A DNA stretch of 64,000 bases, taken from NCBI GenBank assembly GCA_035640475.1, contig DASQWC010000023.1, positions 6,075-70,074 of the forward strand. The letters are read 5' to 3'. This DNA is from DASQWC01 sp035640475 (GTDB lineage Bacteria; Actinomycetota; JAICYB01). Made by a program: the position numbers and the translations under genes. Below are positions 1 to 9,310 of this stretch, piece by piece. The notes beneath the pieces are model-generated. The model had not been told where the DNA came from. It did not search any database and worked only from the letters and a program-made list of their open reading frames with translations. Within the stretch, counting starts at the first letter, position 1. Every line of letters starts with the position of its first letter.

Positions 1-1
1 C

Positions 2-790
2 TGGCGCGACGGCCGCCTGTGGTTCTCCGACTTCCTGTCCAAGAAGGTGCACACGCTCGACCTGTCCGGACATTTCACGGAGGTCGTCGCCGTGCCCAAC
101 GTCCCGTCCGGACTGGGGTGGCTACCCGACGGCCGGTTGCTCATCGTGTCGATGGAGGATCGAAAGGTCATGCGGCTCGAGGGAGGAGGCGAGCTCGTCG
201 TCCATGCCGATCTGTCCCCGTACGCGCGCTACCCGTGCAACGACATGGTCGTGGACGCCTTCGGCCGCGCCTACGTCGGCAACTTCGGCTTCGACTACGC
301 GGGCGGCGAGCCCGCGCGCGCAACGAGCCTCATGCTCATTACGGCCGACGGCCGCGTGCACCGCGCTGCCGACGGACTCCTCTTCCCGAACGGAGCGGTG
401 ATCACGCCCGACGGCCGGACGCTGATCATCGCCGAGACGTTCGCAGCGCGACTCACGGCTTTCGACATCCAGCCCGGCGGCGCACTCGCCAACCGGACCG
501 TATTCGCCGACTTCCGTACGCGTCGCCGGGGACGGTTTCCCGACGGAATCTGTCTGGACGAGGAAGGCGCGGTCTGGGTCGCTTCCCCATCGACCAACGA
601 ATGTGTCCGGATCCTCGACGGTGGCGAGGTCACCGACCGCGTGTCGACGGGAGAGGAGAGCGCGCTCGCGTGCATGCTCGGGGGCCCGGACCGCAAGCTC
701 CTGTTCATCTGCGTCGGCCGGCTCAACCAGGAGCTTGCCGGAAAGATCCTCGTCGCCCAGGCAGACGTGCCGGGCTCCGGTCTGCCCTAG
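2..790 (+). CDS. SMP-30/gluconolactonase-like protein (5' end cut off)
   Basis: The reading frame is open from the left edge, so the N-terminus is missing; 262 codons remain. The residues WRDGRLWFSDF, then GLGWLPDGRLLIVSM, FPNGAVITPDGRTLIIAET and FPDGICLDEEGAVWVAS are the repeating blade motifs of the SMP-30/gluconolactonase/LRE beta-propeller family. Members are usually cytosolic lactonases acting on sugar or related lactones with a divalent metal. The substrate cannot be told from this fragment. A GTG at position 47 is an internal valine because good propeller sequence continues upstream of it. The gene converges on the mutase gene with 9 bases between the stops. Confidence 0.85.
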   Translation, partial: WRDGRLWFSDFLSKKVHTLDLSGHFTEVVAVPNVPSGLGWLPDGRLLIVSMEDRKVMRLEGGGELVVHADLSPYARYPCNDMVVDAFGRAYVGNFGFDYAGGEPARATSLMLITADGRVHRAADGLLFPNGAVITPDGRTLIIAETFAARLTAFDIQPGGALANRTVFADFRTRRRGRFPDGICLDEEGAVWVASPSTNECVRILDGGEVTDRVSTGEESALACMLGGPDRKLLFICVGRLNQELAGKILVAQADVPGSGLP

Positions 791-799
791 CGCGCGCGT

Positions 800-2389
<1,590 letters not shown>

Positions 2390-2408
2390 GCTTCGATGGT
2401 AGAGGGTT

Positions 2409-3353
2409 ATGGCCGCTTACGAACGGGGCTTGATACAGGTCGGCCCGACGACCTACGCGTTCCTCCAGCCGGACGGGAGCTGGGGCTGGTCGAACGCGGG
2501 TCTGGTCGTCGGCGACTCTGAAGCCGTCCTGATCGACACCTTCTTCGACCTCCCGAACACGACCGAGCTGCTGGCGGCCGTGCGATCCGCGACGGACCGG
2601 CCGATCGAAACGCTCGTCAACACGCACCACAACGGAGACCATTGCTTCGGGAACCAGCTCGTCGAGGGAGCGACGATCGTCGGCCACCGCCGCTGTCGAG
2701 AAGAGCTCCTCAACGGGATCGCGCCGGCGCTGTTGGCCGCGGCTTCGGAGTCGGAAGCAGAGACGGGAGCTGCGGCATACCTCAAGCGCGCGTTCTCACC
2801 GTTCGACTTCTCCGGCATCGAGATCGTCCCGCCGACGGTCACGTTCGACGATCGGCTCTCGCTCTTCGTGGACGACAACGAGACCGAGATCCAGTACCAC
2901 GGCCCGTGTCACACGCTTGGTGATGTCGCCGTGTGGGTTCCGCACGATCGCGTGCTGTTCGCCGGCGATCTCGGGTTCATCGGGTCGACGCCGCTGGTGT
3001 GGGAAGGGTCGCTCCTGAACTGGATCGCGACGATCGGCCGCCTGATCGATCTCGAGCCGCGTGTGATCGTCCCCGGACACGGACCGATCACGGACGCCGA
3101 GGGGCTCCGGGAGATGGAGAGCTACCTGCGTCTGGTCGTCTCCGAGGGCGGCAAGCTCAAGGACGCCGGGCTCTCGCCGCTGGATGCGGCTCGCGAGATC
3201 GACCTCGGCCCGTATGAGTCGTGGAAAGACCCGGAACGGCTCGTCCTGAACCTCATGCGGCTGTGGCTCGAGCTCGACGGCCAACCGGCCGAGACACGCA
3301 TAGACGCGATCACCGCGTTCGACGCGATGGCCGCCCTGCACGACGGCTCGTAA
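2409..3353 (+). CDS. MBL-fold metallo-hydrolase
   Basis: A 314-residue metallo-beta-lactamase-fold enzyme. The metal motif THHNGDH lies near residues 72-78, followed by GPCHTLGDVAVWVPHDRVLF, AGDLGF and VPGHGP, which supply the remaining His and Asp ligands of a dinuclear site. The C-terminal helical extension (about residues 225-314) is common in the group annotated as SoxH-like or quinoprotein-relay MBL hydrolases. No signal peptide is seen, so it is cytosolic. The substrate is unknown. It is divergent from the mutase gene and followed by a permease gene. Confidence 0.9.
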   Translation: MAAYERGLIQVGPTTYAFLQPDGSWGWSNAGLVVGDSEAVLIDTFFDLPNTTELLAAVRSATDRPIETLVNTHHNGDHCFGNQLVEGATIVGHRRCREELLNGIAPALLAAASESEAETGAAAYLKRAFSPFDFSGIEIVPPTVTFDDRLSLFVDDNETEIQYHGPCHTLGDVAVWVPHDRVLFAGDLGFIGSTPLVWEGSLLNWIATIGRLIDLEPRVIVPGHGPITDAEGLREMESYLRLVVSEGGKLKDAGLSPLDAAREIDLGPYESWKDPERLVLNLMRLWLELDGQPAETRIDAITAFDAMAALHDGS

Positions 3354-3394
3354 GTTCGACGTCGCCGTCCCAAGACGCTGCTAGCGTCCGAGTC

Positions 3395-4432
3395 GTGGCC
3401 GTCACCGAGCGCCCGTCCACAGCGACCGTCGTCCGGATCACGCTCACCGTCGCCGTCGTCTCGCTTCTCTTGTACGCGGTATTCATCGTCCGCCAAGTGG
3501 TCGTTCTCGTCATCGTCGCGATGTTCCTCGCGATCGGACTCGATCCGCTCGTCAAGGCACTCGGTCGTTTCCGCTTCTCGCGAGGGCAGGCGGTACTCGC
3601 CGTCTTCGTGGGAACCATCATCTTCATCGGTGGATTCTTCGCCGCGGTCACGCCGCCACTCGTACGGCAGACGCAGCGGCTGGCCCGCGAGATCCCCCAA
3701 TTCGCGAGCGAGCTCTCGACGCGCAGCGATCGCTTTCGGGAGCTCGACGAGCGGTACGACATCTCCAAGCGTCTGCGCGAGACGGTGAACGACCTGCCGT
3801 CGCTGGCGAGCAGATCCGCGGGCAGCGCGCTGGGCGTCGCACGATCGATCGGCCGGACGCTGTTCAATGTGCTGACCGTGATCATCCTCACGCTCTACTT
3901 CCTGGTCGATCTGCCGAAGCTCATGGCGGGCGCGGCGAAGCTCGTACCGAAGAGCCGGCGCAAGGATGCCGAAGGCCACGCGCAGATCGTGTTCGACAGA
4001 ATCAGCGGATACATCGTCGGGAACCTTGCCGTTTCCGTGATCGCCGGCGTCGTCACGTTCATCGTTCTCACGGCGCTCCGCGTGCCGTACGCGCTTCCGC
4101 TGGCGATGTGGGTTGCCATCGCGGACCTCATCCCGATGGTCGGTGCGACGCTCGGTGCGATCCCCGCCGTCACCGTCGCGTTCTTCGCGTCGTTGTGGTC
4201 GGGAATCGGAACGCTGATCTTCTACGCGATCTATCAGCAGATCGAGAACTATGTGATCACGCCGCGAGTCATGACCCGCGCCGTCGACATCTCAGCTGCG
4301 GCCGTGCTGCTGGCCGCCTTAGTAGGCGGGACGCTGCTCGGCTTCGTCGGAGCGCTGCTCGCAATTCCGATCGCCGCGTCGATCAAGGTACTCGTGCAGG
4401 AGATCTGGTTCCCGCGTCAGGAAGCCGTGTGA
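3395..4432 (+). CDS. AI-2E family (UPF0118) transporter
   Basis: A 345-residue membrane protein with about eight hydrophobic segments and the family pattern: two N-terminal helices (LTVAVVSLLLYAVFIVRQVV), a central soluble segment (residues about 90-145), then helices with IADLIPMVGATLGAIPAV and IENYVITPRVMTRAVDISAA. The family includes E. coli TqsA and Na+/H+ antiporter-like members, so the substrate is open. The GTG at 3395 is chosen because residues upstream in frame are Arg-rich and noncoding in character. A perfect 6-bp inverted repeat, GACGCT-gct-AGCGTC (3374-3388), ends six bases before the start and could affect initiation. Confidence 0.88.
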   Translation: MAVTERPSTATVVRITLTVAVVSLLLYAVFIVRQVVVLVIVAMFLAIGLDPLVKALGRFRFSRGQAVLAVFVGTIIFIGGFFAAVTPPLVRQTQRLAREIPQFASELSTRSDRFRELDERYDISKRLRETVNDLPSLASRSAGSALGVARSIGRTLFNVLTVIILTLYFLVDLPKLMAGAAKLVPKSRRKDAEGHAQIVFDRISGYIVGNLAVSVIAGVVTFIVLTALRVPYALPLAMWVAIADLIPMVGATLGAIPAVTVAFFASLWSGIGTLIFYAIYQQIENYVITPRVMTRAVDISAAAVLLAALVGGTLLGFVGALLAIPIAASIKVLVQEIWFPRQEAV

Positions 4433-4433
4433 G

Positions 4434-4772
4434 CTAGCCGCCGTTGGCGGCGGCGTCGATCACCGGGCGGCCGAGCAACGCCTCGAGCACGCGGTGCTCT
4501 CCCGACCAATGCTCTCGGAGGATCGGCTCGGGAACGCGGCGCAGGAGTGTGCGCACACCTACCGTCAGCACGACGACGTCGTCGAGCTGACCGAGTACCG
4601 GGATCCAGTCCGGGACGACGTCGATAGGCAACGCCAGGTACGCGGCGAGCGCGACGAGGCCCCCGCGAACGAGGCGCGGTGCACGATTGTCGCGGGTGAC
4701 GCGCCACAGCAGCTTGGCGATGTCGGGCAGCGCGAAGACCAGATCCTTCGTTGAAGCATCGCGTTCGGCCAT
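4434..4772 (-). CDS. DUF1232 (YkvA-like) small membrane protein
   Basis: A 112-residue protein with the DUF1232 hallmark LPIDVVPDWIPVLGQLDDVV (about residues 52-71), preceded by a hydrophobic stretch VRGGLVALAAYLA. The family consists of small, probably membrane-associated proteins with no assigned biochemical role. The stop lies one base from that of the convergent permease gene, so the two transcripts meet end to end. Confidence 0.85.
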   Translation of the reverse strand: MAERDASTKDLVFALPDIAKLLWRVTRDNRAPRLVRGGLVALAAYLALPIDVVPDWIPVLGQLDDVVVLTVGVRTLLRRVPEPILREHWSGEHRVLEALLGRPVIDAAANGG

Positions 4773-4790
4773 GCGGAGGATGTTACCCGC

Positions 4791-5750
4791 TCAGACAGGC
4801 GACCAGGTCTCGAGCGCCGTGCGCACTCGAGCGATCCACCAGTCGAGATCCGCACGTTCGCGTTCGCGGACGGCCGGGTCGGGGTTCTCGACGATGTCGA
4901 GGGCCTTGTTCCAACCGAGCGAGGCGAGACCACCAATGAGCGCGATCTCCAGAGCACGAGGATCGAAGTGTTCGCCCGAGATCTCTCGGAAGTCGTCGAT
5001 GATCTGCTCGCGGGACGCATCGACTCGAGTCGCCGAGATGATCAGGTACCAGGCGAACTCGACGAACGGTGGTGCGTTCGCAGTGATCTCCCAGTCGAGC
5101 AGGACGACTTTGTCCGCCGTGAGCCCAAGGTTGTGCAGCCGAAGATCGCCGTGGATGAACGTCGTTGGATGTTGCGTCAGCTCGGTCGAGATCAAGGCAG
5201 GGTCGCCGAGGAGCGCCGCCATCGCACCGGCGATGTCCGGGGGCGCGACATCCGGGAAGAGCTCCCAGCCGCGCGCAATCAGTTTCGAGATCGAGAAGTC
5301 CGCAGCGACCGTGTGCAGCCGAAGAAAGACCGAGTAGTACTCATCGAGCGACGGAATCTGCTCAACATATTCGCCCCAAAACTCTTGGTGCAGCTCGTTG
5401 ACCGCGCTCAAGACGCGCCGGCTCTCATCGCGCGTCAGGACGTAATCGTCTGGCAAGAGGGTGTTGGATACATCGCGGAGCACGAGGATCCAGCCGTCGT
5501 CGTCGGGCTCGACGGCGAGTATCGCGTGATCGATCACCGATGGAACCCGATCGAACACGCCGTCGGTCCACAGCCGGTACTGGCGGTCGGGTTGTCCACC
5601 GAGGCTCGCGACCAGTCCGTCGAGGTGAACGTGCTTGATGACCACCTTCGTCCCGTCGCGCAGGACGGCGCGTTCGAAAGTCGCGTCGGTCCGACCTCCC
5701 TCGCCGGCGAACGGGCCGCGCTCGCGAGCGCCCTCGAGTATCGAGCTCAG
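4791..5750 (-). CDS. Phosphotransferase of the APH/choline-kinase fold, apparent CTG start
   Basis: A 319-residue kinase-like protein. GTKVVIKHVHLDG is the ATP-lysine strand, TTFIHGDLRLHNLGL the catalytic loop (H-G-D-x-x-x-x-N) and VVLLDWEITANAPPFVE the metal-binding Asp. The family phosphorylates small molecules such as aminoglycosides, homoserine or macrolides; the substrate here is unknown. No ATG, GTG or TTG gives a sensible N-terminus. A CTG at 5750 overlaps the TGA of the preceding 37-codon reading frame (CTGA), which suggests translational coupling. A paralogue lies at 52927-53907 and aligns over its whole length, including the first residues (SSILEGARERGPF against SSLDELLAGAESREPW). 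Confidence 0.8.
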   Translation of the reverse strand: MSSILEGARERGPFAGEGGRTDATFERAVLRDGTKVVIKHVHLDGLVASLGGQPDRQYRLWTDGVFDRVPSVIDHAILAVEPDDDGWILVLRDVSNTLLPDDYVLTRDESRRVLSAVNELHQEFWGEYVEQIPSLDEYYSVFLRLHTVAADFSISKLIARGWELFPDVAPPDIAGAMAALLGDPALISTELTQHPTTFIHGDLRLHNLGLTADKVVLLDWEITANAPPFVEFAWYLIISATRVDASREQIIDDFREISGEHFDPRALEIALIGGLASLGWNKALDIVENPDPAVRERERADLDWWIARVRTALETWSPV

Positions 5751-5860
5751 GGCCTGATCATGTCGGCGAAGACGTCGTCGGCCAGGAGGCCGTCCGGGTC
5801 GTTCGTCTCGACGAATCGCACGAATCGCTCTGCGATCCCCTTCGCAGCTTCGTGGTCCAT
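5747..5860 (-). CDS. 37-residue reading frame resembling the start of a SnoaL-like domain
   Basis: A short frame with a near-ideal ribosome site (AGGAGG seven bases before the ATG). It encodes MDHEAAKGIAERFVRFVETN followed by a DPDGLLADDVFADMIRP end. This looks like the first helices of a SnoaL/NTF2-like domain, which normally runs to 120-140 residues, so it is either a truncated remnant or a leader peptide. Its TGA overlaps the CTG start of the phosphotransferase, so ribosomes finishing here could re-initiate on that gene. Divergent from the sdh operon by 41 bases. Confidence 0.5.
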   Translation of the reverse strand: MDHEAAKGIAERFVRFVETNDPDGLLADDVFADMIRP

Positions 5861-5901
5861 ACGTCCTCCTAGCTCTACGCAAGGATAGATATGCTCCAGT
5901 C

Positions 5902-6690
5902 GTGCTGGCTCCAGAACGTCGTCTCGAGGTGCAAACGAAAGCCCGAGCGGCCATCGAGAAGGCGACGCTGCGCAAGGATCCGTGGTGGGCCTACCCCGTC
6001 GCGATCCTCGGATTCCTCGGCGCGACCTTGCTGTACTCAACTTGGGCCGGCTTGCAGACGAGCGGCTACTTCGCCGAGCCGTACATCTCGCCGATCTTCT
6101 CGCCGTGCCTTGCAGTCAACTGCGAGCACGCCACCGTCCGGCTCATCGGGGAGTGGTGGTTTTTATCGCCCGCACTGCTCGTCATGTGGCTGCCGATCCT
6201 CTTCCGCCTGACCTGCTACTACTACCGAAAGGCCTACTACCGGGCCGCATTCCTCTCGCCGCCCGCCTGCGCGGTGGCCGAACCCGCGCCCCGCTACAAC
6301 GGTGAGACAAAGCTTCTGATCTTCCAGAACCTCCACCGCTACTTCTTCTATCTGATGCTCGTGAACATGGTGTTCCTGACATGGGACACGGTGAAGGCGT
6401 TCATGTTCCCGGACGGCTTCGGCATCGGCGTCGGCACGCTCGTCTTCCTCGTGATGATCGCGACGATGGGCCTGTACGTCGCCTCCTGTCATTCGTGCCG
6501 TCACGCGATCGGCGGCCACGTCGACACGTTCTCGCGCGCACCGTTGCGCTACGGCGCATGGAAGATCGTCAGCCGGCTGAACGAGCGGCACGGCATCTAC
6601 GCCTTAGCGAGCCTCTTCTGGATTCCGATCACCGACCTCTACGTGCGGCTCGTTGCCGCCGACGTGATCACCGACTTCCGGATTCTGTAA
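5902..6690 (+). CDS. sdhC: Succinate dehydrogenase membrane anchor (cytochrome b-like subunit)
   Basis: A 262-residue membrane protein, the first gene of an overlapping sdhCAB operon. It has about five hydrophobic helices (AYPVAILGFLGATLLYSTWA, WWFLSPALLVMWLPILFRL, YFFYLMLVNMVFLTW, GVGTLVFLVMIATMGLYVAS and a weak last one). Several His residues (for example HRYF, SCHSCRHAIGGH) could ligate haem or bind quinone. It is longer than ordinary SdhC and matches the actinobacterial single-anchor type, identified mainly by position. The start is the GTG at 5902. The stop TAA overlaps the sdhA ATG (TAATG). Confidence 0.8.
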   Translation: MLAPERRLEVQTKARAAIEKATLRKDPWWAYPVAILGFLGATLLYSTWAGLQTSGYFAEPYISPIFSPCLAVNCEHATVRLIGEWWFLSPALLVMWLPILFRLTCYYYRKAYYRAAFLSPPACAVAEPAPRYNGETKLLIFQNLHRYFFYLMLVNMVFLTWDTVKAFMFPDGFGIGVGTLVFLVMIATMGLYVASCHSCRHAIGGHVDTFSRAPLRYGAWKIVSRLNERHGIYALASLFWIPITDLYVRLVAADVITDFRIL

Positions 6691-8498
6691 TGGCCTCCTA
6701 CGAGTCACATACGTACGACGTCATCGTCATCGGCGCCGGCGGCGCGGGGCTGCGGGCGGCCATCGAGTCGTCCCGGGCCGGGTGCAGAACCGCGCTCATC
6801 TGCAAGTCCCTCCTCGGCAAGGCGCACACCGTCATGGCCGAAGGCGGTATCGCCGCGGCGCTCGGCAACGTCTACCCCGAGGACAACTGGCAGGTGCACT
6901 TCCGCGACACGATGCGCGGCGGCAAGTTCCTGAACAACTGGCGCATGGCGCAGCTGCACGCACAGGAGGCGCCGGAGCGTGTCTGGGAGCTCGAGGAGTG
7001 GGGCGCACTCTTCGATCGCACCCCGGACGGACGCATCTTGCAGCGCGACTTCGGCGGTCACCGGTACGCGCGACTCGCGCACGTCGGCGACCGGACCGGG
7101 CTCGAAATGATCCGCACGCTCCAACAGAACGCAGTCTCCGGCGGCTCGATCGACGTCTTCATGGAGTGCACGATCATGCGGCTGCTGCGCGATTCTTCCG
7201 GAAACGTGAACGGCGCGTTCGGCTACTGGCGGCCGTCCGGCGAGTTCATCGCGTTCGCGGCCAAAGCCGTCGTCCTCGCAACCGGCGGCATCGGCAAGGC
7301 GTGGAAGATCACATCGAACTCGTGGGAGTACACGGGCGACGGGCACGCGATGGCGCTGTGGGCGGGGGCTGATCTCATCGACATGGAGTTCGTGCAGTTC
7401 CATCCGACGGGGATGGTGTGGCCGCCGTCGGTGCGCGGGATTCTCGTGACTGAAGGCGTTCGGGGGGACGGCGGCGTCCTACTCAACTCCCTCGGCAATC
7501 GCTTCATGTTCAACTACATCCCCGACCTCTTCCGGAAAGAGACGGCCGAGACGGAGGAAGAGGCCGACCGCTGGCTCGCGAAGGATCGCGAGAACGCGCG
7601 CCGCACACCCGACCTGTTGCCGCGCGACGAAGTCGCCCGCGCCATCAACTCGGAAGTGAAGGCCGGGCGCGGGAGCCCGCACGGCGGCGTCTTCCTCGAC
7701 GTCTCATCCCGGCTCGACGCCGCGACCATCAAGCGCCGGCTCCCGTCGATGTACCACCAGTTCAAGGAGCTCGCCGACGTCGACATCACCGCCGAGCCCA
7801 TGGAGGTCGGGCCGACGTGCCATTACGTGATGGGTGGCATTCGTGTCGAGGCCGACACGACGGCGGCGACGATCCCGGGACTGTTCGCATCCGGTGAATC
7901 CGCCGGCGGCATGCACGGCGCCAACCGGCTGGGCGGGAACTCCCTGTCCGACTTGCTCGTCTTCGGCAAGCGATCAGGCGAGCACGCAGCACAATACGCG
8001 CAGAGCGTGTCGAGCGATCCCCAGATCGACACAGCCCAGCTGGACGACCTTGCCCGGCACGCACTTGCGCCCTTCGAGCGCGTGAGCGGAGAGAACCCGT
8101 ACACCATCCACCACGACTTGCAGGATGCGATGCAGACGCTCGTCGGCATCATCCGCAACGAGAGCGAGCTCGCCAAGGCCATCGACGAAATCCAAGTGCT
8201 GCGCGACCGGGCGTCGAACGTTCGAGTCACCGGGAGCCGCAAGTACAACCCGGGCTGGCACCTGGCGATGGACCTGCAGGCGTTGCTTGCCGTCTCCGAA
8301 TGCTGCGCCCGCGCAGCACTCGAACGCCGTGAGAGCCGGGGCGGTCACACACGCGACGACTACCCAGACACCGACGCCGAGTTCGCGAAGGTGAACATCG
8401 CCTGCCGGCAGGACGGCGACACGATCTCGACCCGGCAGGAGCCGCTGCCGCAGATGCCCGACGAGCTCCGCAAGATCATCGAGGAGCAACCGACGTGA
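6690..8498 (+). CDS. sdhA: Succinate dehydrogenase/fumarate reductase flavoprotein subunit
   Basis: A 602-residue FAD subunit of complex II. YDVIVIGAGGAGLRAAIES is the dinucleotide fold at the N-terminus. AHTVMAEGGIAAALGN holds the His expected to carry covalent FAD. Later come MEFVQFHPTGM, LVTEGVRGDGGVLLN and the substrate/FAD region GLFASGESAGGMHGANRLGG. It oxidises succinate to fumarate at the inner face of the membrane and passes electrons to SdhB. The ATG overlaps the sdhC stop, and the TGA overlaps the GTG start of sdhB. Confidence 0.97.
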   Translation: MASYESHTYDVIVIGAGGAGLRAAIESSRAGCRTALICKSLLGKAHTVMAEGGIAAALGNVYPEDNWQVHFRDTMRGGKFLNNWRMAQLHAQEAPERVWELEEWGALFDRTPDGRILQRDFGGHRYARLAHVGDRTGLEMIRTLQQNAVSGGSIDVFMECTIMRLLRDSSGNVNGAFGYWRPSGEFIAFAAKAVVLATGGIGKAWKITSNSWEYTGDGHAMALWAGADLIDMEFVQFHPTGMVWPPSVRGILVTEGVRGDGGVLLNSLGNRFMFNYIPDLFRKETAETEEEADRWLAKDRENARRTPDLLPRDEVARAINSEVKAGRGSPHGGVFLDVSSRLDAATIKRRLPSMYHQFKELADVDITAEPMEVGPTCHYVMGGIRVEADTTAATIPGLFASGESAGGMHGANRLGGNSLSDLLVFGKRSGEHAAQYAQSVSSDPQIDTAQLDDLARHALAPFERVSGENPYTIHHDLQDAMQTLVGIIRNESELAKAIDEIQVLRDRASNVRVTGSRKYNPGWHLAMDLQALLAVSECCARAALERRESRGGHTRDDYPDTDAEFAKVNIACRQDGDTISTRQEPLPQMPDELRKIIEEQPT

Positions 8499-9310
8499 CC
8501 ATTGCGCGTCCTCACGGACTCGAGCAGTGGGCGGCCGATCGCCGTGAGGAGATCACCGGCACGCGTATCGCGCGCATGAGGATCTGGCGCGGAGACGAAC
8601 GCGGCGGCGACTTCGAGGAGTTCCGAGTTCCCTATGAGGACGGCGAGGTCGTCCTCGACCTCTTGCACCGAGTCCAAGCGACGCAAGCCGGCGACCTGGC
8701 CGTCCGGTGGAACTGCAAGGCCGGCAAGTGCGGCTCGTGCTCGGCCGAGGTCAACGGGAAGCCGCGCCTGACGTGTATGACGCGCATGAGCATCTTCGAC
8801 CCGGACGAAGAGATCACGGTAGCTCCCATGCGCACGTTCCCCATCGTCAAGGACCTCGTGACCGATGTGTCGTTCAACTTCGAGATGGCCAAGAAGATCC
8901 CGGCCCTCAAGACGAAGGCACCCGAGGGCGAGGACGGCCGCCATCGCATGTACCAGGAAGACATCGACCGGATCCAAGAGTTCCGCAAGTGCATCGAGTG
9001 CTTCCTCTGCCAGAACGTCTGCCACGTCATCCGCGACCATGAGGAGAACAAGCCGCACTTCGCGGGGCCGCGCTTCTTCATCCGGCTGGCGGAGCTCGAG
9101 ATGCACCCACTCGACACCGAGGATCGACGAGATCTCATGCAGGACGACCTCGGCCTGGGTTACTGCAACATCACGAAATGCTGCACTGATGTTTGTCCCG
9201 AGTCGATCCATATCACCGACAACGGCATCATTCCGTTGAAGGAACGCGTTGTGGACCGGAAGTACGACCCCGTCGCGTTCGTCATCGGGAAGATCAGGCG
9301 TAAGCGCTGA
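8495..9310 (+). CDS. sdhB: Succinate dehydrogenase iron-sulfur subunit
   Basis: A 271-residue protein with all three cluster-binding regions: C74, C79, C82 and C94 for the 2Fe-2S centre; C166, C169, C172 and C176 for the 4Fe-4S centre; and C224, C229/C230 and C234 for the remaining cluster. The segment between the plant-ferredoxin and bacterial-ferredoxin domains is long (residues 100-160), as in other actinobacterial complex II. The GTG start overlaps the sdhA stop (GTGA). The TGA in turn overlaps a CTG that appears to start the next gene. Confidence 0.96.
   Translation: MTIARPHGLEQWAADRREEITGTRIARMRIWRGDERGGDFEEFRVPYEDGEVVLDLLHRVQATQAGDLAVRWNCKAGKCGSCSAEVNGKPRLTCMTRMSIFDPDEEITVAPMRTFPIVKDLVTDVSFNFEMAKKIPALKTKAPEGEDGRHRMYQEDIDRIQEFRKCIECFLCQNVCHVIRDHEENKPHFAGPRFFIRLAELEMHPLDTEDRRDLMQDDLGLGYCNITKCCTDVCPESIHITDNGIIPLKERVVDRKYDPVAFVIGKIRRKR

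Noticed and set aside
3374..3388. Inverted repeat GACGCT-gct-AGCGTC as a terminator of the MBL gene
   Set aside because: The stem is short, without a T-run, and ends six bases before the next start codon, so it is at most a translation-control element.
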